A model generated the notes under the pieces. That model saw nothing but the letters and a program-made list of their open reading frames with translations, ran no database searches and was not told the origin of the DNA. A stretch of DNA of 64,000 nucleotides from Bacteroidota bacterium (GTDB lineage Bacteria; Bacteroidota; Bacteroidia; NS11-12g; UBA9320): assembly GCA_002746305.1 (NCBI GenBank), contig NVWV01000013.1:41445-105444 (forward strand). Reading direction: 5' to 3'. Positions 16,987-26,003 of this stretch are shown one piece after another. The number at the start of each line of letters is the position of its first letter. Position 1 is the stretch's first letter. The translations under genes and the position numbers were made by a program.

Positions 16987-17367
16987 TTAAGTTGTATTAA
17001 TTATTCGAGTAATTCCATCCTTGAGAAGCACCTCATTAAAATTAAGTAACAAACCGAGTTGAACTTCAGCCAATTTGCAATATGTCAATGTTTGTGCAGT
17101 GTGTATAGGGTGCAGTAAGCCAACTGCTTTAACTTCAATAATAACTAAGTCTTCGACCAAAAGATCAATTCTATATGAGCAATCAATATCCTTTCCTTTA
17201 TACAAGACAGGTAAAGGAACTTCTCTTTCTACTGCTAACCCTTGTTCCCTCAATTCGAATTCGAGACATTTAACATATGCTGATTCCAATAAACCAGGGC
17301 CCAGTTCTCTATGAACTTCAATTGCAGCACCAATTATTTGCTTGGATATTCTATTTTCTTCGTGCAT
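16987..17367 (-). CDS. GxxExxY protein (PD-(D/E)XK nuclease-like)
   Basis: Small protein (126-131 aa) of the GxxExxY family (TIGR04256 type). The naming motif is in LGPGLLESAY, and the nuclease-like core is YRIDLLVEDLVIIEVKA, with Asp and E-V-K in the pattern of PD-(D/E)XK folds. The ATG at 17367 (MHEENRIS) fits the usual family start better than the one at 17382. Function is unproven; such genes occur in many copies in some genomes with CACAAAG-rich flanks, and such a flank is present here upstream of the start. It lies inside an otherwise sugar-related operon, which suggests insertion. Confidence 0.85.
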   Translation of the reverse strand: MHEENRISKQIIGAAIEVHRELGPGLLESAYVKCLEFELREQGLAVEREVPLPVLYKGKDIDCSYRIDLLVEDLVIIEVKAVGLLHPIHTAQTLTYCKLAEVQLGLLLNFNEVLLKDGITRIINTT

Positions 17368-17388
17368 ATGTTTTTTTCTCATTATCTA

Positions 17389-17469
17389 CCACAAAGAGAC
17401 AAAGCTCACAAAGTCATCCTGATGAATTATGGTAAGTACAGTTACTTGGGGCTCTTTGTTTCTTTGTGG
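17389..17469 (-). repeat. CACAAAG inverted repeat flanking the GxxExxY gene
   Basis: CCACAAAGAGACAAAG (17389-17404) and CTTTGTTTCTTTGTGG (17454-17469) are inverted copies with 15 of 16 matches, separated by 49 bp. A further CACAAAG (17407-17413) follows the left arm and CTCTTTG precedes the right one. The repeat fills the gap between the GH13 stop and the GxxExxY start. As RNA it would fold into a long stem in the operon transcript. Confidence 0.7.
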
Positions 17470-17476
17470 TTTAAAT

Positions 17477-19744
17477 CTATTTATTCGAGATAGTTATTTC
17501 GTAAGACCAATTTTCCAATTCAATATTTTGGCTCGAACCATTTATTTGTTTTTTGGTTAATATTACCTCAACTATATTATCAAAATACTGCCTTTTATAG
17601 ACAATAAGATTTTCCGTTATCGCTACAATCTTAAAATCTCCATATAGCAAGGCCATGTTACTGTTTCTAGTCTTAATCAGGTTGGCTATTTCTTTTTGTA
17701 AATCTGCTTCATGTTTCTTGAGGTTATTAAAACGCATCATTCTTCTGTTATCAGGATCACCAGCACCAGCCATCCCAATTTCATCACCATAATAAATGAT
17801 AGGTATTCCTGGAATGGTCATATTGAAGGCGTTGAACATAGCCATTTTTTGGTAGGCGATACTATCTGTTACTTCAATATCCTGTTTCCACCCAATTCGT
17901 TTATATTCCATCCAGGGTGTATCAAAACTAAGTGTACCATCTGCAAAACTCATAAAGCGAGGTTTGTCTTGATTTCCAGTGATATTACCCATTAAGTGGT
18001 GATAACCATACGTACTTAAACTTGCTTCCAATGCGTCACCTAATCGTGTCATGCTTTCATCGTCATTAGCAAAAACAGGGAGAGCATTATCGTACATATT
18101 GAAATCAAACTGGGCATCCAACATCCCACTTCCGATGTAGCTGTTAATTAAATCATGACTGCCATAGGTTTCACCAATTTGATAAATGTATTTCCCCTTC
18201 TTTTGACTAACCATTTTTACTTTTTTATTCAAAGTACGCCAGAAATTTTCTGGGATATGCTTGGTGGCATCGTGTCGGAAACCATCAAAGTCATATTCTG
18301 TAATCCAATGCATGGCAGAATCAACCATAAAATCGGTTACTTCCTGTTTCTCCAAGTCTAAGGTAGGTAAGAAGGTGTCAAACCATGTAGTTAAACGCTG
18401 TTCGTCCCAGAGTTCTGTGTTCATTCTTCCATCAGGCAGATATAGTGGTGTGACCCAATCTTTATGGTCTTGGTAAACGGCATGCTGTTCATGTACATGA
18501 TTAGCAACATAATCCAACAGCACACTAAGTCCATTGTGATGAGCTACGTTCAACATTTCTTTGACATCTTCTGATGAACCAAGTCGAAAGTCAACCGTAG
18601 TACTAGTAATTGGCCAATATCCGTGATATCCACTAAATTTTGTATCTGGATCATTGAACTGTCCCCAAGCATCTGTTGGGTTTTGGGTAATTGGAGAAAT
18701 CCATATTGTGTTAATTCCCAAGTCCTTAAAATAGCCTTCTTGTATCTTTTGAGTGATCCCTTTTATGTCTCCTCCATAGTATTGAGCTTTTTGCAGAATA
18801 GCAGGGTCTAGTACAGGTTGATCGTTTGATGTGTCTCCATTTACAAAACGGTCTACCATCATAAAATACATAATACTGCTGTGCCAATCATTGTTATTTA
18901 GTTTGCTTGGATCAGTAATAACTTTTCCTTTAGCAAGAGGGATAAGTAAGTCATTGCTTGCAGCAAGTTGATTATACCCAAATACTCGGATGTGGGAGCG
19001 AGGCTCATACTTGGCAAATGGAGGAATGAGTAGTTTGAATTTATTCCCTTCCTTTTTTACTTCTATTCTAAAGTTATTCCAGTAGGCATAGACACCATCG
19101 GTTTTCTCTGAGGAAATGATTACTTCTTTTTTATCGAATGAATCCGTAGTAATACTTGGTAATTTATCCTTACTGGGTCCTTTTACTTCCACTAGATTAT
19201 TAAAACCGCCCATTCCATTGCTTACTTTAGGTGCTCCTGGATCATCTATCTCCTTGCCATCGGCAACAAGTTTATACTGGTATTTTCCCGGTTTAAGATT
19301 TAAATCTATATGCCACAAACCGGAGGGGTTCATAGAAACCAACGTCCAGTTATTGAATTCTCCTTTAACAAAAACTTCTTTTGCACTGCCCATATATTCA
19401 AAAGTTATTGAAGTTTTTATAGTCTTCTGCCCCTTAACCAGAAATGAGTATGGGATTCCTTCAATGTAGATCGTTAAATTGCTGATGGGTTTTGCATTTT
19501 TACCAGAAACAATGAAAATAAAATCATCTAAGGTGTTTATCTGTAATTCAGAGTCATCACTAACTATGGAGTCAATGACCACAAGACTTGTAAAGTAGTC
19601 CGACAGGATGATCCGTGTAGTATCACTAGTAAGTTGAATGGGACTTGCTAGACCATATATTTTCGAGTCTTTGTATGTAGTATTCGTGTCACCACAACTA
19701 GCAAGTAGTATTAATGACATGAATGTATATAGGATATTTTTCAT
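17477..19744 (-). CDS. Multidomain GH13 lipoprotein (neopullulanase/cyclomaltodextrinase-like)
   Basis: Large lipoprotein (755 aa from ATG 19744; MKNILYTFMSLILLASC gives the lipobox). After about 90 residues comes a CBM48/AMPK-type glycogen-binding domain (VFVKGEFNNW, KYQYKLVADG). A second N-terminal beta domain as in cyclomaltodextrinases follows, then the GH13 barrel. Catalytic segments are DYVANHVHEQH, DFDGFRHDATKH (nucleophile), YQIGETYGS (acid/base) and ITGNQDKPR (third acid, with Q replacing the usual H). It probably degrades maltodextrins or pullulan at the cell envelope, like SusA-type enzymes. It follows the GH65 gene after 69 bp on the same strand. Confidence 0.9.
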   Translation of the reverse strand: MKNILYTFMSLILLASCGDTNTTYKDSKIYGLASPIQLTSDTTRIILSDYFTSLVVIDSIVSDDSELQINTLDDFIFIVSGKNAKPISNLTIYIEGIPYSFLVKGQKTIKTSITFEYMGSAKEVFVKGEFNNWTLVSMNPSGLWHIDLNLKPGKYQYKLVADGKEIDDPGAPKVSNGMGGFNNLVEVKGPSKDKLPSITTDSFDKKEVIISSEKTDGVYAYWNNFRIEVKKEGNKFKLLIPPFAKYEPRSHIRVFGYNQLAASNDLLIPLAKGKVITDPSKLNNNDWHSSIMYFMMVDRFVNGDTSNDQPVLDPAILQKAQYYGGDIKGITQKIQEGYFKDLGINTIWISPITQNPTDAWGQFNDPDTKFSGYHGYWPITSTTVDFRLGSSEDVKEMLNVAHHNGLSVLLDYVANHVHEQHAVYQDHKDWVTPLYLPDGRMNTELWDEQRLTTWFDTFLPTLDLEKQEVTDFMVDSAMHWITEYDFDGFRHDATKHIPENFWRTLNKKVKMVSQKKGKYIYQIGETYGSHDLINSYIGSGMLDAQFDFNMYDNALPVFANDDESMTRLGDALEASLSTYGYHHLMGNITGNQDKPRFMSFADGTLSFDTPWMEYKRIGWKQDIEVTDSIAYQKMAMFNAFNMTIPGIPIIYYGDEIGMAGAGDPDNRRMMRFNNLKKHEADLQKEIANLIKTRNSNMALLYGDFKIVAITENLIVYKRQYFDNIVEVILTKKQINGSSQNIELENWSYEITISNK

Positions 19745-19813
19745 TCTTTTTATTTTATGCCTGATTCGCATCATAATAACTCAGCAACTGAGTCAATAGA
19801 TGAGACAACAGGT

Positions 19814-22030
19814 TTAATTAATTTCTAGGCCCTGTTTATTAATGGTGACTTGTTTTACCTCACCTCTAAAACGTATCTTAAATGAGAAACTATTCCAGTG
19901 TTCTGGTAAGAATGGTTTGAAGGATAGCTTATCGTTATTGACCCTCATTCCTGCAAATCCTTTTACAATGCTTAACCAAGTGCCTGCCATACTTGTAATG
20001 TGTAAACCGTCCCGGGTATCATTGTTATAATCATCTAAATCTAGACGAGCTGTACGAAGATAAAATTCGTATGCTCGTTTTTCATCACCAAGCTTAGCCG
20101 CTAGAATACTGTGTACACAGGGACTTAATGAAGACTCGTGCACTGTTAAAGGTTCATAAAAGTCGTAATGACGTTTTAGAACTTCATCTGAATACTCATC
20201 TTCAAAGAAATATAGGCCTTGGAGTGTGTCTGCTTGTTTGATGTAGCAACTTCTTAGGATTCTATCCCAACTCCAGTGTTCTACAATTGGTCGTTGGCTT
20301 TCGGGTAAATCCTTTACTGGTGTTAGTTCTTTATCCAAGAAACCATCTTGTTGTAGGAAGACGTTGTGTTTTTCTGAATATGGATAGTACATATTCTTAG
20401 AAATATTAGCCCAGCTTTCCGCTTCTGATAAATGGAAGTTAGTTTTAGAAACTATTCGGTTATAATCAGCTTTGTTGTTTTTACTTACCCAAGTAATTAC
20501 TTCACGACAATAGTCCATTGACCAAGCCGCTATTTTATTGGTATACCAGTTGTTATTGATATTGTTTTCAAACTCATTGGGTCCCGTTACTCCAAGCATA
20601 ACGTATTGTTGTTTATCCTCACTCCAATTTACACGTTGGGCCCAAAATCGAGCAATCCCAATTAAAACTTCTAAGCCATATTCTGCCAAATATTCCTTAT
20701 CGTTTGTATATTTTATGTAATCATATATGGCATATGCAATGGCTCCATTTCTGTGAATTTCTTCAAAGGTTATTTCCCATTCATTGTGACATTCTTCCCC
20801 ATTCATTGTAACCATAGGGTACAATGCCGCTCCGTTTGTAAAACCTAGCTTTTTGGCATTTTCAATTGCCTTTGGTAGGTGTTTATATCGATAAATGAGC
20901 AGGTTTCTTGCCACCTCGGGTTCTGATGTGGCTTGATAAAAAGGCAGGCAATATGCTTCTGTGTCCCAGTACGTACTTCCTCCGTATTTTTCACCTGTAA
21001 AACCTTTAGGACCAATATTGAGTCTTTCATCTTCCCCTGTATATGTACAGTTTAGTTGAAATATATTAAAACGAATGGCCTGTTGAGCTGAGATGTCTCC
21101 TTCTATGATAATATCACTTTCTTTCCATTTTGCAGCCCAAGCTTCTTCACTTTTAGTTTGAAGACTGAGAACGGTCTCATTCCTAACGGTGGTTAACTCG
21201 GATGTTAAGACATCCTTCAGTCCCTTTTTATCATAATCCAAAGAAGATATTATAATAGCCTTTTTTGTAATTACAATAGCTTCATTCTTCTTTGCTTTAA
21301 ATTGTGTAGTTATTGAAGAATATTTTTTTGTGGATTTACTAAAATCAAATTTGTGATTATCTCCATTGCAAGAAAGTGAAGTAAATGTGGCAATTCCAGC
21401 ATAAAAATCAGTCTTTTTGGTTTTAACAATTAATAGACACTCACCTTTATTTGAGCTTGTTTTAACTCCTTTCCAAAACTTTTCATCATAGTTACTGTCT
21501 TCGTTTTTAATTTTACCATCAATACTAGATGTAATAGTAATATCAGCATCTTGATCAACAGAGAAGGAGTAGGATATTACACCTAAGTTACTTTTAGCTA
21601 GACTACAAAATCGCGTAATTTTAGCAGTAACGGTAGGCCCGTTGGTCATTTTAGCTTTAAATGAACGCAGAAGAAGTCCTTTCTGCATATCAAGTTTACG
21701 TGAAAATTCTTGTACATCGCACCTTGAAAGATCTAAACTTGTGCCATTTATTTCAATTTCAATACCTGTCCAATTGGGAGCATTTAGAACCTTTGCGAAG
21801 TACTCAGGATAGCCATTTTTCCACCATCCAACTCTAGTTTTATCTGGATAGTATACACCAGCAATATAATTTCCTTCAAGTGAATCGCCGCTGTATTTTT
21901 CTTCAAAATTGGCACGCTGACCAAATTTACCATTCCCAATACTAAATATGCTTTCAGAAACCCTATTTACATTTGGGTCAAAACCTTCCTCAATTATGTG
22001 CCAAGGATGGTGCTTGATGTAGTTTTTCAT
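19814..22030 (-). CDS. GH65 maltose (or related disaccharide) phosphorylase
   Basis: Cytoplasmic enzyme of 738 residues that splits an alpha-glucosyl disaccharide with phosphate to beta-glucose-1-phosphate and glucose. The catalytic Glu region is ECHNEWEITFEEIHRNGA, near residue 415, almost as in known maltose phosphorylases. STYWDTEAYCLPFY and GVTGPNEFENNINNNWYTN are further (alpha/alpha)6-barrel motifs. Maltose is the likely substrate because of the starch-type locus and the beta-phosphoglucomutase gene 12 bp upstream, but trehalose or kojibiose cannot be excluded from sequence alone. No signal peptide. Confidence 0.92.
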   Translation of the reverse strand: MKNYIKHHPWHIIEEGFDPNVNRVSESIFSIGNGKFGQRANFEEKYSGDSLEGNYIAGVYYPDKTRVGWWKNGYPEYFAKVLNAPNWTGIEIEINGTSLDLSRCDVQEFSRKLDMQKGLLLRSFKAKMTNGPTVTAKITRFCSLAKSNLGVISYSFSVDQDADITITSSIDGKIKNEDSNYDEKFWKGVKTSSNKGECLLIVKTKKTDFYAGIATFTSLSCNGDNHKFDFSKSTKKYSSITTQFKAKKNEAIVITKKAIIISSLDYDKKGLKDVLTSELTTVRNETVLSLQTKSEEAWAAKWKESDIIIEGDISAQQAIRFNIFQLNCTYTGEDERLNIGPKGFTGEKYGGSTYWDTEAYCLPFYQATSEPEVARNLLIYRYKHLPKAIENAKKLGFTNGAALYPMVTMNGEECHNEWEITFEEIHRNGAIAYAIYDYIKYTNDKEYLAEYGLEVLIGIARFWAQRVNWSEDKQQYVMLGVTGPNEFENNINNNWYTNKIAAWSMDYCREVITWVSKNNKADYNRIVSKTNFHLSEAESWANISKNMYYPYSEKHNVFLQQDGFLDKELTPVKDLPESQRPIVEHWSWDRILRSCYIKQADTLQGLYFFEDEYSDEVLKRHYDFYEPLTVHESSLSPCVHSILAAKLGDEKRAYEFYLRTARLDLDDYNNDTRDGLHITSMAGTWLSIVKGFAGMRVNNDKLSFKPFLPEHWNSFSFKIRFRGEVKQVTINKQGLEIN

Positions 22031-22042
22031 CTACGTTATATC

Positions 22043-22693
22043 TCAATAAAGATTTTTAAACTTTTCTAAACTTGCTTGTAACCAATTGTCTATTTGTAAA
22101 CTTGCTCCTTTAAGACCTTTATCTTCTCCGTAAAGGATACTCTTCATACCTGCTTTTTTTGCAGCAGTAAGTCCAGCTTGTGAATCTTCAATAACAAGGC
22201 ATTCAGAAGGGTCTATACTCAGTTTTTCTGCTGCCAATAGGAAAATATCTGGCTCAGGTTTTGAGTTAGGAGTCATTCCTCCATCTACAATTGCATGAAA
22301 GTCCAAAACTAAGTCCAATTTGTCAATGATTCGAATTGCGTTTCTGCTGGATGATCCAATCGCTACTTTGATTCCCTCTTCCTTGGTTTTTTTGTTGAAT
22401 TCATTGAAACCTGGGAAGATTTCTTCTGGGGTCATGGTGTCAATGTACTTCAAGTACATTTTGTTTTTCTGGGTAAGCAGATTTTGTTTTTTTGCTTCAG
22501 AAATGCGAGCACCACTCCACTTAAGAATTTTGTCAAGAGATTCTTTTCTCCCAACACCCTTAAGTTTTTGATTTTGTTTTTCAGTTAGGTTGTACTCGAG
22601 TTGATCACTTACCCATTTCCAACTTTCATAGTGATATTTTGCCGTGTCGGTGATTACACCGTCTAAATCATAGATGCACGCTTTCAGACTCAT
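22043..22693 (-). CDS. pgmB: Beta-phosphoglucomutase
   Basis: HAD-superfamily phosphomutase (216 aa) that converts beta-glucose-1-phosphate to glucose-6-phosphate. Motif I is YDLDGVITDT (Asp9 nucleophile, Asp11 acid/base), the cap region includes KGVGRKESLDKIL, motif II is VAIGSSSRNA and motif IV is CLVIEDSQAGLTAAKKAGM. It overlaps the upstream kinase gene by 26 bp and precedes the GH65 phosphorylase whose product it uses. Confidence 0.93.
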   Translation of the reverse strand: MSLKACIYDLDGVITDTAKYHYESWKWVSDQLEYNLTEKQNQKLKGVGRKESLDKILKWSGARISEAKKQNLLTQKNKMYLKYIDTMTPEEIFPGFNEFNKKTKEEGIKVAIGSSSRNAIRIIDKLDLVLDFHAIVDGGMTPNSKPEPDIFLLAAEKLSIDPSECLVIEDSQAGLTAAKKAGMKSILYGEDKGLKGASLQIDNWLQASLEKFKNLY

Positions 22694-23549
22694 TTGGTTC
22701 GTTTTTTTTATTAAAGTGGTAAGCAGCTAAAGGTTCAACAGGACGTTTTTCTATCTTACCGACTGTAAATCTATGATTTCTTGCAACTTCTTCCAACACT
22801 TCTTTAAAATAATAGGCAATTGAACCCACAAAATTTACAGGAACTTCCCTGAAATTGTCGTAACACCAAACGTGAATATTTATAAATTTTGCTAAACCTT
22901 GGTACACCATTTCTTTAAAATAGGGGTGTGTGCGATTTTTACTGATGAATGGCATGAAACTAGCCAGATATACATTTGGATTGGGTTGGTGATGAACAGC
23001 ATCAAATATTCCCTCTTTGCTCAAGTTGTATTCTTTTTCTAGAGCATCGGCCAAATCACTTGGCACTCTGTGATAAAGCCATTCAGACAACAGTATTTTG
23101 CCAAAGTAGGAACCGCTTCCTTCATCGCCAAGTATATATCCCAGTGCGGGTACTTTTTCGTGAGTTTTTACTCCGTCAAAATAACAGCTGTTGGATCCTG
23201 TTCCTAGAATACAAGTTATGCCCATTTCACCATTTGAAGTAGCCAAAGCTGCACCGGTAAGGTCGTGATCAACCTTTACAATGATTGCTTTGGTAAATAC
23301 TTGACGCAATCCATCTTCTATTATTTTAATTCTGGTGCTGCTTGAACATCCTGCACCATAAAAGTATATTTCTGAAATATGCTCTCTCTCTTCTTTGAGT
23401 AATTCATTCTCCATTAGTGTTGTACGAACTAACTCAGAACTATGAAAGAATGGATTGAAACCCATGGTATGAGTTTTTCTATACTTATTGCTTTCGTCTA
23501 TAAGTATCCAATCACATTTTGTAGAGCCACTGTCTGCGACTAAAATCAT
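22668..23549 (-). CDS. BadF/BadG-type sugar kinase (N-acetylglucosamine-kinase-like)
   Basis: ASKHA-fold ATPase of 293 residues with phosphate-1 motif VADSGSTKCDWILID at the N-terminus, GAGCSSSTR, a DHDLTGAA segment, and the adenosine/phosphate-2 motif CILGTGSNSCYFDG near residue 115. The family is usually annotated as N-acetylglucosamine kinase. As first gene of an operon that makes free glucose from maltose, it may act as glucokinase; this is inference. Its start is ATG at 23549, divergent from the Nudix regulator, and the shared 98-bp region contains a palindrome and a -7 element. Confidence 0.85.
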   Translation of the reverse strand: MILVADSGSTKCDWILIDESNKYRKTHTMGFNPFFHSSELVRTTLMENELLKEEREHISEIYFYGAGCSSSTRIKIIEDGLRQVFTKAIIVKVDHDLTGAALATSNGEMGITCILGTGSNSCYFDGVKTHEKVPALGYILGDEGSGSYFGKILLSEWLYHRVPSDLADALEKEYNLSKEGIFDAVHHQPNPNVYLASFMPFISKNRTHPYFKEMVYQGLAKFINIHVWCYDNFREVPVNFVGSIAYYFKEVLEEVARNHRFTVGKIEKRPVEPLAAYHFNKKNEPNESESVHL

Positions 23550-23570
23550 TTGTTTTTAATTATTTACAAG

Positions 23571-23578
23571 CAAACTTA
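23571..23578 (-). promoter_or_regulatory. Promoter -7 element for kinase-pgmB-GH65 operon
   Basis: On the minus strand TAAGTTTG (TAnnTTTG) directly abuts the palindrome at 23579-23593 and lies 21 nt before the ATG. No TTG is seen at the -33 spacing; the palindrome fills the space just upstream. Confidence 0.5.
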
Positions 23579-23593
23579 GTGTAAAATTTACAC
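23579..23593. promoter_or_regulatory. Operator-like palindrome between kinase and Nudix regulator
   Basis: GTGTAAAATTTACAC is a perfect 15-bp palindrome (7-bp arms, central A). With flanks it reads CTTAGTGTAAA...TTTACACTTTG, closely resembling the palindrome in the susC leader. It lies in the divergent promoter region of the regulator and enzyme operons, the expected place for the regulator's binding site. Confidence 0.65.
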
Positions 23594-23647
23594 TTTGATT
23601 AAATTAGCTAAATTTACCGAGAAAATCAAGTGAATTAACTAATAATT

Positions 23648-24394
23648 ATGAAAGAAAAGTTTCTTAATCAAACAAACCCAAATGTTTCGGTCGATTGTGT
23701 AATATTTGGTTTTGATGGTGTAGAATTAAAAGTGCTCTTAGTGCAAAGAGATTTACAGGATAATTTAGAAATACAAGATGATACCTTGGTTTTACCTGGA
23801 GACCTTATTAGGGACAATGAAGATTTGGACGAGGCTGCATCAAGAGTTTTAACTGGGTTGACTGGGATAAGAAGTGTATTCTTGGAACAGATTGGTGCTT
23901 TTGGCAATCCTAATAGACTGTCGAAAGGAAAAGATAGGACATGGCTTGAAGCCGTCAGATTAAAGCCTGATGCTCGCGTAATAACGGTTGGGTATTTTGC
24001 TCTAATTAACATTAAAAATTATAAGATAAAACCGGCAGGATTTGCCAAGCACGTTGTTTGGCATGATTATAAAGTAGTGGAAGAGTTGGGTTTTGATCAC
24101 AACGAGATTCTAGATGCCGCAATTCGTATTCTTAGAAATAAACTCTACAGGGAGCCAGTTGGTTTTAAGCTTCTACCACGTAAATTTAGCTTGCATCACT
24201 TGTATTGTCTTTATAATGAGATTATGGATGCGGAGATTGATCGTCGAAATTTTAGAAGAAGGATGCTTAAAACTGGTTTTTTGAAAGAAACCGATGAGTT
24301 TCAAGAAGGAGTTCCACATAAACCTGCTCGGTTGTATACGTTTGTCAAAAAGGAGTTTGAAAATGTAAGCAGGAAAAATTTTAAATTTTATTGA
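23648..24394 (+). CDS. Nudix-fold transcriptional regulator (NrtR/AraR-like)
   Basis: Protein of 248 residues with an N-terminal Nudix-like domain (about 12-150) and a C-terminal winged-helix domain (about 160-248; PRKFSLHHLYCLYNEIMDAE, RRNFRRRMLKTGFLKETDE). This is the NrtR-type layout, found in Bacteroidetes as regulators of sugar pathways. The Nudix box is degenerate: GDLIRDNEDLDEAASRVLTG lacks the R-E-x-x-E-E core, so it should bind a ligand rather than hydrolyse it. It lies next to the maltose operon, 2 bp before the MFS gene, and is the obvious candidate to bind the nearby palindrome. The effector is unknown, possibly a sugar phosphate or maltose. Confidence 0.85.
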   Translation: MKEKFLNQTNPNVSVDCVIFGFDGVELKVLLVQRDLQDNLEIQDDTLVLPGDLIRDNEDLDEAASRVLTGLTGIRSVFLEQIGAFGNPNRLSKGKDRTWLEAVRLKPDARVITVGYFALINIKNYKIKPAGFAKHVVWHDYKVVEELGFDHNEILDAAIRILRNKLYREPVGFKLLPRKFSLHHLYCLYNEIMDAEIDRRNFRRRMLKTGFLKETDEFQEGVPHKPARLYTFVKKEFENVSRKNFKFY

Positions 24395-24395
24395 A

Positions 24396-26003
24396 ATGGG
24401 AATAAGTAACAGAAAACCAAAGCTAAGTTTTTGGCAGATTTGGAATATGAGTTTTGGATTTCTTGGAATTCAATTTGGTTTTGCTTTACAAGGAGGCTTT
24501 ATGTCTCGAATATTTCAAACCTTAGGAGCTGCTCCACATGATATTCCCGGACTTTGGTTAGCTGCTCCTTTGGCGGGATTAATTGTACAACCAATCATCG
24601 GTTACTTAAGTGATAGAACATGGAGTGAACGTTATGGAAGGCGGAAGCCATTCTTTCTGATTGGGGCAATATTTGCATCCATAGCTTTGGTCTTTATGCC
24701 ACATTCGCCTCTGCTTTGGATTGCAGCTGGGAGTTTACTTATTCTGGATGCTTCTATTAATATTAGTATGGAGCCTTTTAGAGCGTTGGTGGCAGATAAG
24801 TTAGATGAATCTCAACGTTCATACGGTTTTATGGTTCAAACGTTAATCATTGGAATAGGAACGTGGGTAGCTAGTCAATTACCACTGTTACTAACTAAGC
24901 TAGGAGTGAGTAATGAAGCTCCAGATACCATGATTCCTGATAACGTGAAAATTGCATTTGCAATTGGTGGAGGTGTATTTCTATTGTCCGTACTCTATAC
25001 CATTTTTACAACGAAGGAGTATCCACCAGAAGACATAGATGAATTTGAAAATGAAAAAAAGCAGACCGCAGGTTTTGGAAATGCAGTAGCTGAGATTTTT
25101 ACCAATATTGCTCAAATGCCTAAAACAATGGTAAAACTGGGTGTAGTTCAGTTTTTTTCTTGGTTTGCATTTTTTACTATGTGGAGTATGGCAACTCCTG
25201 CACTTACCGAGCATGTTTATGAAAGTCCAAAACCCAATGTAGAGTTGTATAAAATTGAATCCAAAATTATAAAAGATTTGGATTCGACAATCTTAGATAG
25301 CGGAGTTAAGTACGATTCTTTATTTTTTGCATACACGAGCAATAGTTTGCCTAAGATAAAAGATGAACTTAGTTCTGTGGAATTTGAGACTATTTCTTCA
25401 TTGATACCTGAGGATTTAACAAGTTTAATGAAGAGGTCACATGCCGAAGGTATTGGCTTAATAACTTCATCATTAAATATAGCTTATCAAAGGAATGATA
25501 AAAAATTCAATAATGCAGCTGACCTTGTCGGGGCCGCAATGGGGACTTATGGTCTTTCCTCTATGGTTTTTGCTTTGCTTTTTGTTTTGGTAACAAGTAA
25601 AATTAGAATAAATAGGAAGCTAGTGCATATGGCAAGTTTGATCGCCGGAGGACTAGGTTTTATTTTAATGTTTCATGCTAAGGATCAAATGATGTTGCAT
25701 GTATGTTTTGCTCTAGTCGGTATATCGTGGGCAAGCATTTTATCATTACCCTACGCTATGTTATCAAGTTCTATTAACCCCAATAAAATGGGAATATTCA
25801 TGGGACTCTTTAATATGTTTATTGTGATTCCTCAAATTTTAGCTGCCTTAGGGGGAATTAACTTTCTTTCACAAACAATGTTCGGCGAGGAGACTATTAA
25901 TACCATGCTATTGGCAGGAACAAGTTTAATAATTGCAGGTATTTGTAATTTGCTAATTACAAATAAGAAAGCAATCAAATATCAAAATAATAACAATGAT
26001 TAA
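24396..26003 (+). CDS. MFS sugar transporter, SLC45-like
   Basis: Inner-membrane carrier of 535 residues with about 12 hydrophobic segments. The motif A-like loop GYLSDRTWSERYGRRKPFF after helix 2 and the opening FWQIWNMSFGFLGIQFGFALQ fit SLC45-like (sucrose/maltose) MFS transporters typical of Bacteroidetes maltodextrin loci. A soluble insert of about 90 residues lies in the middle (about 270-360). It probably imports maltose or maltodextrins across the inner membrane for the GH65 pathway. It lies 2 bp after the regulator stop and overlaps the CotH gene by 8 bp. Confidence 0.88.
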   Translation: MGISNRKPKLSFWQIWNMSFGFLGIQFGFALQGGFMSRIFQTLGAAPHDIPGLWLAAPLAGLIVQPIIGYLSDRTWSERYGRRKPFFLIGAIFASIALVFMPHSPLLWIAAGSLLILDASINISMEPFRALVADKLDESQRSYGFMVQTLIIGIGTWVASQLPLLLTKLGVSNEAPDTMIPDNVKIAFAIGGGVFLLSVLYTIFTTKEYPPEDIDEFENEKKQTAGFGNAVAEIFTNIAQMPKTMVKLGVVQFFSWFAFFTMWSMATPALTEHVYESPKPNVELYKIESKIIKDLDSTILDSGVKYDSLFFAYTSNSLPKIKDELSSVEFETISSLIPEDLTSLMKRSHAEGIGLITSSLNIAYQRNDKKFNNAADLVGAAMGTYGLSSMVFALLFVLVTSKIRINRKLVHMASLIAGGLGFILMFHAKDQMMLHVCFALVGISWASILSLPYAMLSSSINPNKMGIFMGLFNMFIVIPQILAALGGINFLSQTMFGEETINTMLLAGTSLIIAGICNLLITNKKAIKYQNNNND

